Shown: one piece after another, positions 33,671 through 42,725 of the stretch | Layout of the letters: each line of letters begins with the position of its first letter | Position numbering within the stretch: the stretch's first letter is position 1 | Notes under the pieces: model-generated | Database searches by the model: none | Seen by the model: the letters and a program-made list of their open reading frames with translations, nothing else | What the model was told of the DNA's origin: nothing | Translations under genes and position numbers: made by a program | NCBI GenBank assembly: GCA_023423795.1 | Contig: JAFAEX010000309.1 | Location: 1-64,000 of the forward strand | Direction: 5' to 3' | Source: Chloroflexota bacterium | GTDB lineage: Bacteria > Chloroflexota > Chloroflexia > Thermomicrobiales > UBA6265 | Length of the DNA stretch: 64,000 nucleotides

Positions 33671-35091
33671 TGGGCGCGGCCACGGTTGCCGGCGAACGGC
33701 GGGCGACGCTCGCGGATGCGATCGGGGCGGCCCGCGACGCCGCCGCGCGCGCCGGCGAACCGGTGCTGGCCCTGTGGTCGGAACCGCTCGCGTCCACGCC
33801 GAACCCGGTGGCGTTCTTCGCTGCCGCTGAGACTGGCGATATCCGGACGATCTGGGAACAGCCGGAGCGCGGTAGCGCACTTGTCGGCGTTGGCGTCGCG
33901 CTCGTCGTCGGAGGCGAAGGTCGCTCCCGATTCGTCGCGGCGGGCGATGCGTTCGGCCGGATGGCGGCGCGTGCCGTTACCGCGGCCGGCGGCGGTGCGG
34001 AGCCGATCGGCCCGGTCGCGATCGGCGGCTTCGCGTTCGACCCGTCGCGGAGCCGGAGCGAGGAGTGGAGCGCGTTCCCGGACGGCATGCTGGTCGTGCC
34101 GCGGGCGCTCCTGCGCGTGGCCGATGGCGCGGCGATGTTGACGGTTGCCGTCGCCGTCGAACCGGGCGCGGTGGCCGAGGACCTCGAATCGGCGATGCTG
34201 GCCGAAGCGCGCCGCTGGTCGTCGCTGCCGGGCATGGGCCCGGTCTGCATCGACCCGCCACCGCCGGTGATGCGGCGCGAAGCGCCGCCGCCCGCGGAGT
34301 GGAAACGGTCCGTCGCCGAGGCGGCGGCGGACGTGCGAGCCGGGCGGTTCGACAAGGTCGTGCTGGCCCGCTCCGAGCGGGTGGTCGTCGAGGGCGCGAT
34401 CGACGTGCCGGGGACGCTCGTGCGGATGCGCGAAGCCAACCCGACCGCGACCCTGTTCGCGATGGACATCGGCGGCGTTGCATTCGTCGGCGCATCGCCG
34501 GAAACGCTGGTCCGCCTCGAAGCCGGCGCGCTGCATACGACGCCGCTGGCGGGGTCGATCGGGCGCGGCGCCACGCCGGGGGAAGATGCCCGGTTGGCCC
34601 GGCGGCTGCTGCGCTCCGGCAAGGACCGGCACGAACACGAGGTCGTCGTCGGCGCGATCCTGCAGGCCCTCGACCCGGTGTGCGATGACCTCGCGCCGGA
34701 CCCGGCCGCGCCGCTGGTCGTCGCCAATCGGACCGTGCAGCATCTCGCGACCCCTATTTCAGGCCGGGTGCGGCGGGATGTCGGCGTGCTCGACCTCGTG
34801 CAGCGGCTGCACCCGACGCCGGCCGTCGGCGGATACCCGGCCGAGGCGGCGCTGGCGGCCATCCGCGAGCGCGAGGCGTTCGACCGTGGCTGGTACGCGG
34901 CGCCCTTCGGCTGGATCGGGGCCGACGGCGACGGCGAATTCGCCATCGCCATCCGCTCGGCCTTGGTGGACGGCGGCGCGGCCACGCTCTACGCCGGCTG
35001 CGGCATCATGGGGGATTCCGACCCGGATTCCGAATACGACGAGACGCGGTTGAAACTTCGGGCCATCGGCGCGGCGCTGGGCGCGTTGTGA
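33667..35091 (+). CDS. menF: Isochorismate synthase MenF
   Basis: A 474-aa chorismate-binding enzyme converting chorismate to isochorismate, the first step of menaquinone synthesis. The C-terminal catalytic part shows FDKVVLARSE, GASPETLVRLE, TTPLAGSIGRG, the HEHEVVVGAI helix, and the ATPISGRVRRDVGVLDLVQRLHPTPAVGG region. The ATG at 33667 overlaps the tetR stop (ATGA) and has CGGAGG upstream. The order menF-D-H-B-E fixes MenF over EntC or PabB. Confidence 0.93.
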   Translation: MMGAATVAGERRATLADAIGAARDAAARAGEPVLALWSEPLASTPNPVAFFAAAETGDIRTIWEQPERGSALVGVGVALVVGGEGRSRFVAAGDAFGRMAARAVTAAGGGAEPIGPVAIGGFAFDPSRSRSEEWSAFPDGMLVVPRALLRVADGAAMLTVAVAVEPGAVAEDLESAMLAEARRWSSLPGMGPVCIDPPPPVMRREAPPPAEWKRSVAEAAADVRAGRFDKVVLARSERVVVEGAIDVPGTLVRMREANPTATLFAMDIGGVAFVGASPETLVRLEAGALHTTPLAGSIGRGATPGEDARLARRLLRSGKDRHEHEVVVGAILQALDPVCDDLAPDPAAPLVVANRTVQHLATPISGRVRRDVGVLDLVQRLHPTPAVGGYPAEAALAAIREREAFDRGWYAAPFGWIGADGDGEFAIAIRSALVDGGAATLYAGCGIMGDSDPDSEYDETRLKLRAIGAALGAL

Positions 35092-36875
35092 GCGAGGCGG
35101 TCGATACCGGCGCGCTGAACGTCGCGCAGGCCCGGGAACTGGTGCGCACGCTGGCGGCGGCCGGGCTCGCAAACGCGGTCGTTTGCCCCGGATCGCGTTC
35201 GACGCCGCTGGCGCTGGCGTTCCTGCGCGAGCCCGCCATCCGCGTCTGGATGCTCGTGGACGAGCGGTCCGCTGGGTTCTTCGCGCTCGGCATGGCGCGG
35301 GCGTCGGGTACGCCGGTCGCGTTGCTTTGTTCGTCGGGAACCGCCGCGGCCAACTTCCTGCCCACCGTGGTCGAGGCGTCGCTGAGCCGGGTGCCGCTGG
35401 TGGTGCTGACGGCCGACCGGCCGGTGGAAGTGCGTGGCTGGGGCGCGGCGCAGACGATCGACCAGACGGCGATCTACGGCAGCCACGTCCGGCTCTTCGC
35501 CGAACTGCCGGTCCCGGACGGCGACCCACTGTTGCACCGTCAGGCGCGGGCGATGGCGGCGCGCGCCGTAGCGACCGCTCTGGCCTCGCCGGTAGGCCCG
35601 GTCCACCTGAACGCGCCGTTCCGCGAGCCGTTGCTGCCGGCGGATGCTCGTGTGCTCGAACCGGCCGGGGATGCTGAGGTTCCTGTTGCCGCGGGTCGTG
35701 CGGAGCGCTTGCCCGATCCGGCTGCCGTCGCGGATATCGCCGGAAAACTCGCTGGCAGCGGTCGCGGAGTGATCGTCTGCGGACCCGACGACGACCCGGA
35801 TCTTGCCCCGGCGGCAGCGACGTTGGCCAGCGCGCTCGGCTGGCCGATCCTCGCCGATCCGCTCTCCGGCGTGCGCTCGGGCCGGCAAGACCGCTCGCTG
35901 GTGGTCGATGCCTACGATCCGCTGCTGCGCGACGGCGAAATCGCGACTTCGCTTCGGCCCGATGCCGTAATCCGGACCGGCGCGATCTCGACTTCGAAAC
36001 CGCTCCTGCAATTCCTCGAAGCCGCCGCGCCCGCGCTGCACGTGGTGCTGGACGACGTGCCGGGCTGGCGGGACCCGTGGTTCCAGGCGACCGCTTTCCT
36101 CGACGGCACGCCTCGGCGTTCGCTGGTCGCCTTGGCCGGTGCCGTCGATGCCGCGCGCGGAAACGTGGCCGGATCGACTGAGGTCGGCTGGGCCGAGCGC
36201 TGGCTGGATCTCGGCAACGAGGTGCGATCCGCGATCTCCGTGCACGTGGCCGGAAACGACGAGTGGTTCGAGGGCCGGGTGTTCGCCGAACTGGCCGACC
36301 TGCTGCCGGAGGGAAGCACGCTGGTTGTCGGCAACTCGATGCCCGTTCGCGATCTCGACGCGTTCTTTCCCGGGCAGGACCGCGCGCTGCGGTTCTTCGC
36401 CAACCGCGGCGCGAACGGGATCGACGGCGTCGTCTCGACCGCGCTCGGCGTCGCCGCCGCCGGTCAGGGGCCGGTCGCGCTGGTCATCGGCGACCTGTCC
36501 TTCTACCACGACATGAACGGGCTGCTGGCGGCGAAACTCCACGCGCTCGACGCGCTGGTGATCGTGCTCAACAACGACGGCGGCGGCATCTTCTCGTTCC
36601 TGCCGCAGGCGTCCCAGACCGACGCTTCCTCGTTCGAAACGCTCTTCGGCACGCCCATCGGGCTGGATGTCGCCGCTGCCGCCGCCGTGTATGGTGCGGG
36701 CTATACCCGTCCAGAGTCCTGGGACGAGTTCCGCGTCGCTGTGTCCGACGGGCTACGGTCCGGCTCCGGCCTGCGGATCGTCGAGGTCGTGACGGAGCGC
36801 GATCGCAACGTCGTCCAGCACCGCGCGGTGTGGGCCGCCGTGCGCTCCCGGCTCCGGGCAGGCCTGGTGACGTAG
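35088..36875 (+). CDS. menD: SEPHCHC synthase MenD
   Basis: A 595-aa thiamine-diphosphate enzyme joining 2-oxoglutarate to isochorismate. The N-terminal domain has VCPGSRSTPLALAF, DERSAGFFALG, and CSSGTAAANFLP; the C-terminal ThDP motif GDLSFYHDMNGLLA runs to LNNDGGGIFSFLPQ. Length is within family range. The GTG overlaps the menF stop (GTGA). Confidence 0.96.
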   Translation: MSEAVDTGALNVAQARELVRTLAAAGLANAVVCPGSRSTPLALAFLREPAIRVWMLVDERSAGFFALGMARASGTPVALLCSSGTAAANFLPTVVEASLSRVPLVVLTADRPVEVRGWGAAQTIDQTAIYGSHVRLFAELPVPDGDPLLHRQARAMAARAVATALASPVGPVHLNAPFREPLLPADARVLEPAGDAEVPVAAGRAERLPDPAAVADIAGKLAGSGRGVIVCGPDDDPDLAPAAATLASALGWPILADPLSGVRSGRQDRSLVVDAYDPLLRDGEIATSLRPDAVIRTGAISTSKPLLQFLEAAAPALHVVLDDVPGWRDPWFQATAFLDGTPRRSLVALAGAVDAARGNVAGSTEVGWAERWLDLGNEVRSAISVHVAGNDEWFEGRVFAELADLLPEGSTLVVGNSMPVRDLDAFFPGQDRALRFFANRGANGIDGVVSTALGVAAAGQGPVALVIGDLSFYHDMNGLLAAKLHALDALVIVLNNDGGGIFSFLPQASQTDASSFETLFGTPIGLDVAAAAAVYGAGYTRPESWDEFRVAVSDGLRSGSGLRIVEVVTERDRNVVQHRAVWAAVRSRLRAGLVT

Positions 36876-36876
36876 C

Positions 36877-37758
36877 GTGACGGCGAAGGTGGACGATCGC
36901 ATTCCAGCGCCGCATGGTGATGAGCAATCGTGGCTCACGCCCGATGGCGTCCGTTACCGGGTGCGCCGGTGCGGGAGTGGGCCGCCCCTTGTACTGCTCC
37001 ATGGGTTCACCGGCGGGGCCGACACCTGGGCCGATATCGCGCGCGATCTCGGTTCACGTCGAAGCATCATCGCGCCGGACCTGCTCGGGCACGGCGGTAC
37101 GGATGCGCCGTCTGACGCCGCCCGGTACGAGGTCCAGCGTCAGGTCGCCGATCTCGCGGGGATGCTCCCGGCGATCGCGCCGGGACCGGTCGCAATGCTT
37201 GGTTACTCGATGGGCGCGCGGCTGGCCCTCGCGTTCGCGGTCGCTCACCCGGATCGGGTGGCGCGGCTCGTGCTCGAAAGCGGTGGGGCGGGCATCGAGG
37301 ACGCGGTCGCGCGCGCGAGCCGCCGCGAGGCCGACGAGGCGTTGGCGGACAGGATCGAACGTGACGGCATCGCCGTGTTCGTGGACGAATGGGAGCGGCT
37401 GCCCCTGTGGGCGTCTCAGGCGAACCTCCCCGGGGAGATCCGCCGCCGCCAACGGGAACGTCGGTTGGCTAACTGGCCGCAGGGGTTGGCGAACTCGCTG
37501 CGAGGGTTCGGGCAAGGCGTCCAGCCTTCGCTCTGGTATGCGCTGCCGAGTCTGCCGATGCCCGTGCTCGCGGTCGCCGGCGGCCTGGACACGAAGTACG
37601 CCGCGATAGCAGAGCGGATGGGCGCGTTGGTTCCGTGCGCGACGACGGTCGTCATCCCGGGCGCGGGCCACACGCCCCACCTGGAGCGACCGGAGGAATT
37701 CTGGAACGCGGTCGAGGCATTCCTGCGCGGCCGTCCGACGGATGCGGGAACGGATTGA
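36877..37758 (+). CDS. menH: MenH-like alpha/beta hydrolase (SHCHC synthase)
   Basis: A 293-aa alpha/beta-hydrolase of the MenH type, removing pyruvate from SEPHCHC to give SHCHC. It contains LHGFTGGADTW, PDLLGHG, the nucleophile GYSMGARLAL and the C-terminal GAGHTPHLERPEEF. Its place between menD and menB supports the assignment over a generic hydrolase. The GTG is 1 bp after the menD stop. Confidence 0.9.
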   Translation: MTAKVDDRIPAPHGDEQSWLTPDGVRYRVRRCGSGPPLVLLHGFTGGADTWADIARDLGSRRSIIAPDLLGHGGTDAPSDAARYEVQRQVADLAGMLPAIAPGPVAMLGYSMGARLALAFAVAHPDRVARLVLESGGAGIEDAVARASRREADEALADRIERDGIAVFVDEWERLPLWASQANLPGEIRRRQRERRLANWPQGLANSLRGFGQGVQPSLWYALPSLPMPVLAVAGGLDTKYAAIAERMGALVPCATTVVIPGAGHTPHLERPEEFWNAVEAFLRGRPTDAGTD

Positions 37759-37769
37759 GGAGAGCGTCG

Positions 37770-38588
37770 ATGCCAGTTGCGTGGGAAACGTTCGGCGAGT
37801 TCGAGGACATCATCTACGAGAAGGCCGAGGGGATCGCGCGGGTGACGATCAACCGGCCGCAGGTCCGCAACGCGTTCCGGCCCCGCACGGTCTCGGAGAT
37901 GATCGACGCGTTCGAGGACGCGCGCGAAGACCTCGACATCGGCGTTGTCCTGCTGCGGGGCGCGGGCGACGACGCGTTCTGTTCCGGCGGCGACATCAAG
38001 GTGCGCGGCGACGCCGGATACGTCGGCGAGGACCGCGTCGAGCGGCTGAACGTGCTCGAACTGCAGCGCCAGATCCGCTACCTGCCGAAGCCGGTGATCG
38101 CGGTCGTCGCCGGGTACGCCATCGGCGGCGGCCACGTGCTGCACGTCTGCTGCGACCTCACCATCGCCGCCGACAACGCCCGGTTCGGCCAGACCGGGCC
38201 GCGGGTCGGCAGTTTCGACGCGGGATACGGCGCGACGCTGCTGGCCCGGATCGTCGGCCACAAGAAGGCGCGGGAGATCTGGTACCTCTGCCGGCAGTAC
38301 ACCGCCGACGAAGCGCTGCAGATGGGGTTGGTCAACACGGTCGTGCCGCTGGCCGACCTCGAAGAGGAATCCATCCGCTGGGCGAAGGAGATCCTGTCCC
38401 ATTCGCCGACCGCGCTCCGGTTCCTGAAGGCCGCCTTCAACGCCGACACCGACGGTCTCGCCGGCTTGCAGGAACTGGCCGGCGACGCCACGCGCCTGTT
38501 CTACATGACCGAGGAAGGGCAGGAAGGCCGCAACGCCTGGCTGGAGAAGCGCAAGCCCGACTTCTCGAAGTACCCGCGTTACCCGTAG
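37770..38588 (+). CDS. menB: Naphthoyl-CoA synthase MenB
   Basis: A 272-aa crotonase-fold enzyme closing the second ring to 1,4-dihydroxy-2-naphthoyl-CoA. It shows FCSGGDIKVRG, VAGYAIGGGHVLHVCCDL (oxyanion residues), and the MenB-specific GPRVGSFDAGYG and RKPDFSKYPRYP. The ATG has GAGGAGA upstream. Confidence 0.96.
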   Translation: MPVAWETFGEFEDIIYEKAEGIARVTINRPQVRNAFRPRTVSEMIDAFEDAREDLDIGVVLLRGAGDDAFCSGGDIKVRGDAGYVGEDRVERLNVLELQRQIRYLPKPVIAVVAGYAIGGGHVLHVCCDLTIAADNARFGQTGPRVGSFDAGYGATLLARIVGHKKAREIWYLCRQYTADEALQMGLVNTVVPLADLEEESIRWAKEILSHSPTALRFLKAAFNADTDGLAGLQELAGDATRLFYMTEEGQEGRNAWLEKRKPDFSKYPRYP

Positions 38589-38590
38589 CG

Positions 38591-40081
38591 ATGGCGGGCG
38601 ACCTCGTACCCGACTGGCTCGCCCGGCGCGCGGTCACGCACCGCGGGCAACCGGCGCTGACATTCGGCGGCACGACTTGGACCTTCGATCACCTGGATAC
38701 GAAGGTCCAGGCCGCCGCCGGTGTGCTGGCCGCGCGCGGCGTCGCGCCGGGCGACCGCGTTGCGCTGCTGGCGCGCAACTGCCCCGGTTTCGCGATCGCC
38801 GTTCATGCGGTGGCGCGGATCGGCGCGATCCTCGTGCCGCTGAATCGCCGCCTTACCGAGCCCGAGTTGGCATGGCAAATGCGCGATGCCGGTCCCGCGA
38901 TCCTGCTGTGCGACGCCGCGAGCGAAGGCGTCTCCCGGCGAGCATCCGCCAGCGCCGGCGGTGTTCCGGTCGCGGAAATTGCTGATGACGGCATCCCGAT
39001 CGATGGCATCGGCGCATCACGTCCGGGGTCGGCTCTGTCGCTCGCGGCCGTGCAAGGCATCGTCTACACCTCGGGCACGACCGGCCACCCGAAGGCGGCC
39101 CAACTCACGTTCGCGAACTGGTGGGCCGGGGCAGCCGGGTCGGCGCTGCACGTCGGGCACCGGGACGATGACCGCTGGCTGGCCGCGCTGCCGCTGTTCC
39201 ACGTCGGTGGGCTCGCCATCCTCTTCCGTTCGGTTATCGGCGGCGTGCCGGTGACGCTCCACGACGGGTTCGATCCCGACGCGGTGCGCGAATCCATCCG
39301 AGGCGACCGGGTGACGCTGGTTTCGCTCGTTGCCGCGACGCTGCGGCGGCTGCTCGATGCGCCGAGCAGCCAGGACGACCTGTCGTCGCTGCGGGTTGCG
39401 CTGCTCGGCGGCGGGCCCGCGCCCGCTCCGCTCGTCGAGGAGGCGATCGCGCGCGGCGTCCCGGTTGCGCCGACCTACGGGCTGACCGAAGCGGCGTCGC
39501 AGGTGACGACCTTGCTGCCGCGCGACGCCACGCGGTTTCCAGGCTCGTCCGGCCCGCCGTTGCCGCAGGTCGAGGTCCGGATCGAGCACGGTGGCGAACC
39601 GGCGCCTGCCGGCGAGGCAGGAGAGATCGCCGTGCGCGGCCAGAGCGTGATGCCGGGATACCGTGGGAGCGGTCCGATCCCGCCGGGCGGCTGGTTCCGC
39701 ACCGGCGACATCGGGCGGCTGGACGACGGCGGACGCCTCTTCGTCCTCGACCGCCGCGACGACCTCATCGTGACCGGCGGCGAGAACGTCTATCCGGCGG
39801 AGGTCGAAGCGGCACTGCTGCGCCACACCGCCGTCCGCGAGGCGGCGGTGGTCGGCGTCCCGGACGACCGCTGGGGCAGTGTTCCGGTCGCGTTCGTTGC
39901 CTATAGGGGAGATGATCGCCCGCCCGATGCCGACGTGCTGGCGCGGGCCGGGGAAGTGCTTGCGCGGTACAAGTTGCCCCGGCGGATCGTGGCGATCGAC
40001 GCCGTGCCGCGCAACGCGTCCGGCAAGATCCTGCGCCGTGCGTTGCGGGAACGGGCCGCGGCCGGGTCGCCAGCGACCTGA
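38591..40081 (+). CDS. menE: o-Succinylbenzoate-CoA ligase MenE
   Basis: A 496-aa acyl-adenylating enzyme activating o-succinylbenzoate. AMP-binding core YTSGTTGHPKAA, APTYGLTEAASQ, WFRTGDIG and the catalytic Lys in RNASGKILRR are present. The ATG is 2 bp after the menB stop. It closes the men set here; menC, the enzyme making its substrate, and menA are not in the window. A hairpin follows. Confidence 0.93.
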   Translation: MAGDLVPDWLARRAVTHRGQPALTFGGTTWTFDHLDTKVQAAAGVLAARGVAPGDRVALLARNCPGFAIAVHAVARIGAILVPLNRRLTEPELAWQMRDAGPAILLCDAASEGVSRRASASAGGVPVAEIADDGIPIDGIGASRPGSALSLAAVQGIVYTSGTTGHPKAAQLTFANWWAGAAGSALHVGHRDDDRWLAALPLFHVGGLAILFRSVIGGVPVTLHDGFDPDAVRESIRGDRVTLVSLVAATLRRLLDAPSSQDDLSSLRVALLGGGPAPAPLVEEAIARGVPVAPTYGLTEAASQVTTLLPRDATRFPGSSGPPLPQVEVRIEHGGEPAPAGEAGEIAVRGQSVMPGYRGSGPIPPGGWFRTGDIGRLDDGGRLFVLDRRDDLIVTGGENVYPAEVEAALLRHTAVREAAVVGVPDDRWGSVPVAFVAYRGDDRPPDADVLARAGEVLARYKLPRRIVAIDAVPRNASGKILRRALRERAAAGSPAT

Positions 40082-40111
40082 CCGCGAAATGTCCGGCCAC
40101 AGAACAACGGT

Positions 40112-40131
40112 CGCGCCGCCGGGGCGGCGCG
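40112..40131 (+). terminator. Hairpin after the men operon
   Basis: A CGCGCCGCC/GGCGGCGCG stem followed by CAAAA, 30 bp after menE. It is a likely but not T-rich terminator. Confidence 0.5.
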
Positions 40132-40221
40132 CAAAACGGATATCCCGACGTGGTGGAGATGGGCCGGTTCTCGGTGGCGCGGTGGATCGGCATGAGCCGT
40201 CCGCGGCATGGCGACCGTGTG

Positions 40222-40287
40222 CTACATCGGCAGGACGAGCACGATGACCGCCACGAACAGCATGAACACCGCAAGGCTGAGCACCAT
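40222..40287 (-). CDS. Possible 21-aa hydrophobic small protein
   Basis: The frame encodes MVLSLAVFMLFVAVIVLVLP plus a final Met: one membrane-spanning helix with almost no flanks. The ATG has GAGGGA about 6 nt upstream. The leader contains a CGCCCCGGG/CCGGGGCG inverted repeat (40321-40342). It could be a single-pass regulatory peptide or a chance frame; no homologue was recognised. Confidence 0.35.
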   Translation of the reverse strand: MVLSLAVFMLFVAVIVLVLPM

Positions 40288-40776
40288 GGGCGTCCCTCGC
40301 AACTCTCGTACAAAGGCCGACGCCCCGGGTGAGGCCGGGGCGCCGCGGGATGGGTGGCCCGGGACCGGGCCGAATCGCTGACCGGGAGGGAAGGGGAACC
40401 GATCTGCGATACGTCTACTGTACCCGCGGTGACGGCCCGACACCGGCACCAACGGCGCCCGCCGACGGTACGTTGGTGCCGAGGTGCCGCAATCGTTGGC
40501 GACCGCCCGGCTGGTTCTGGCGCGATCGCCCGGTTCGGGGCCAGATTCGCACCCAAAGCAACCGGCTGACGATCGGTTCGGGCGGAGCCGCCGATGGCGA
40601 ATCACCGCTACCCGTGTATCCGCGCCGAGCCGGCGGACCGCCCGCGCTGCCGGCTGATGTCCCGCGTGTCACATGTCCGCTGCCCGGGTAGCAGGAGATC
40701 GATCGCAGGCTCAGGTGATCTGGCCGGCCCGAGACCCGGTGGGTCAACCAGCCCGTTCGGCCAACGGCCGAGCCGC
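40288..40776. other. Intergenic region, mostly featureless
   Basis: Apart from the inverted repeat at 40321-40342, no gene or known RNA is apparent between the small ORF and the receiver gene. Confidence 0.5.
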
Positions 40777-41172
40777 CTATTCCGACGCGGTCGCCACCGG
40801 GTCTCCGACCATGCGCTTGATGGCGTCGATCAGTTCCGCCGGGCGGTACGGCTTGGTCAGGACGTCGTCGCACCCCGCCTCGATCGCCTTCTCGCGATCC
40901 CCGCGCATGGCGTGGGCGGTGAGGGCGATGATCCGTACCGACGCGTTGGCCGGGTTGGAGCGCACGCGACGGGTCGCTTCCCAGCCGTCCATTCCCGGCA
41001 TCGAGAGGTCCATCAGGATGAGGTCCGGGGACCGCGCCGCCACCTTGTCGAGCGCGTCCTGCCCATCGACGGCGATGTCGTGCGGGTAGCCGCAGGTGGT
41101 CAGGATGCGCGAGGCGAGACCGCGGTTCGCGGGGTCGTCCTCCACCAGCAGGACGAACGGGCTGTCGGCCAT
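40777..41172 (-). CDS. Single-domain response regulator
   Basis: A 131-aa receiver domain without an output domain. The acidic pocket is VLLVEDDP, the phospho-acceptor Asp is in LILMDLSMPGMDG, the switch Thr in IIALTAHA, and the Lys in DDVLTKPY. It resembles receivers paired with hybrid histidine kinases (DivK/CheY-like). The ATG at 41172 has AGGAG seven bases upstream. No kinase is nearby. Confidence 0.92.
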   Translation of the reverse strand: MADSPFVLLVEDDPANRGLASRILTTCGYPHDIAVDGQDALDKVAARSPDLILMDLSMPGMDGWEATRRVRSNPANASVRIIALTAHAMRGDREKAIEAGCDDVLTKPYRPAELIDAIKRMVGDPVATASE

Positions 41173-41296
41173 ATGGGGACTCCTCGCGATCTCAGGCTTG
41201 CCCCCTGGCGCGGCACGTGTTCCGATCGAGGGGGTTCGGGCGTCAAGCAAGTGTACAGGATGGGTCGCGCTGCTTCTCGATGCGCAACGCTGGCTG

Positions 41297-42631
41297 CTAC
41301 TCGTCGAACCGGCCGAGGATCAGGCAGGCATTCTGGCCGCCGAGCCCGAACGAGTGCTTGCTGACGACGGAAACTTCCGCCGTGCGCGGTTCGTCGTGGA
41401 CGATGTCAAGCCCGACCGCCGGATCGGGCGTCCGGTAATTGCGCGTCGGCGGGATCGTCTGCGTTTCGATCGTCTTCACCGCGGCGACGGTCTCGATCGC
41501 GCCGGACGCGCCCATGCAGTGCCCGACCGCGCCCTTGATCGACGTCACGGGGATGGTTGCCGCGCGCTCGCCGAACACGAGCCGGATCGCGTTGGCCTCG
41601 GCGGCGTCGCCGGCCGGGGTCGAAGCGGCGTGCGCGTTGATGTGATCCACCGCGCCGGCTTCCAGCCCGGCGTCGGCCAGCGCGGCCCGGATCGCGCGGG
41701 CCGCGCCGGTGCCTTCGGGAATCGGCGCGATCGGGTGGTAAGCGTCGTTCGAGACACCGAACCCGAGGACTTCGGCGAGGATCGTCGCGCCCCGTGCCCG
41801 CGCATGCTCCAGAGATTCGAGGACGACCGCGGCCGCGCCTTCCCCGAGCACGAACCCGGCGCGGCTGGCGTCGAACGGACGGCTCGCCGCGCCAGGGTCG
41901 TCGTTGCTGTCGGTCGGCAATGCCCGCATCGCCGCGAATCCGGCGATGAACATCGGGTGCTGGGTCGATTCAACGGCGCCGGCGACCATCACCGGTGCCC
42001 GCCCTTCGCGCACCTCGCGGAACGCCTCGCCGATCGTCTGCGCGCCGGTGGCGCAGGCCGTTACCACGGTGACGCTCGGCCCGCCCATGCCCCAGCGCGC
42101 CTGGATGTTGTAGGCGGCGAGGTTGTGGGGGAACATCACGTGGAGGTGGGGCGCGATCCGGCCCTCACCTTTCTCCTTGAAGTTGTCCCAGGCGGCGAGG
42201 AAATCGTCGTGGGTGCCGCCGACGCAGGTGCCGATCACGGCGCCGGCATCAGACAGGTCCTCGGTCGGGTTCAGGTCGTCGTCGATCAACCCGGCCTGCA
42301 GCAGGGCGTCGGCGCTCGCCTCGATCACCATGTGGGTGAAGCGGGAGGCGTTGCGCGCGACCTTGCCGGTCAACACCCGCTTCGGGATGCGCGCCGAATC
42401 GACGTCGCCGCGGACGAGGCAGGCGTGGGCGTCTGCGTCGAGGTTATCGGCCCGCCGGATTCCCGTCTCGCCGGCGAGGATGCGTGACCACGTTTCATCG
42501 ACCGTCGGGCCGAGCGACGTGATTGCGCCCATGCCGGTGACGACGACCCGGTGTCGCACCGCCGGTGGACGGAAGTTGGAGGAGGACGGATCGGCGGGGT
42601 TGGCGGGCATTTGCGACATATCCCTTGGCAT
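41297..42631 (-). CDS. fabF: Beta-ketoacyl-ACP synthase II (FabF-type)
   Basis: A 444-aa thiolase-fold ketosynthase extending acyl-ACP. The Cys-His-His triad is visible: TACATGA, NAHAASTPAGD and the downstream GAVGHCMGASG, with SKHSFGLGGQNACLI at the C-terminus. No other fab gene is adjacent, so it could be a second or specialised ketosynthase. The start at 42631 is used; an ATG 12 bases inside has AAGGGA directly before it. A hairpin separates it from the upstream sugar operon. Confidence 0.9.
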   Translation of the reverse strand: MPRDMSQMPANPADPSSSNFRPPAVRHRVVVTGMGAITSLGPTVDETWSRILAGETGIRRADNLDADAHACLVRGDVDSARIPKRVLTGKVARNASRFTHMVIEASADALLQAGLIDDDLNPTEDLSDAGAVIGTCVGGTHDDFLAAWDNFKEKGEGRIAPHLHVMFPHNLAAYNIQARWGMGGPSVTVVTACATGAQTIGEAFREVREGRAPVMVAGAVESTQHPMFIAGFAAMRALPTDSNDDPGAASRPFDASRAGFVLGEGAAAVVLESLEHARARGATILAEVLGFGVSNDAYHPIAPIPEGTGAARAIRAALADAGLEAGAVDHINAHAASTPAGDAAEANAIRLVFGERAATIPVTSIKGAVGHCMGASGAIETVAAVKTIETQTIPPTRNYRTPDPAVGLDIVHDEPRTAEVSVVSKHSFGLGGQNACLILGRFDE

Positions 42632-42655
42632 CGATCCTAAGTACGAAACCGCAAC

Positions 42656-42685
42656 GGCCCGCCGGATGGCAGGCTCCGGCGGGCC
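42656..42685 (-). terminator. Hairpin ending the sugar operon
   Basis: An 11-bp stem (GGCCCGCCGGA/TCCGGCGGGCC) with an 8-nt loop lies 40 bp beyond the PfkB stop and just before fabF. Confidence 0.6.
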
Positions 42686-42725
42686 AGTATAGCGGGGAAG
42701 GGGATCTCCCCCGGATAACGGCCGC

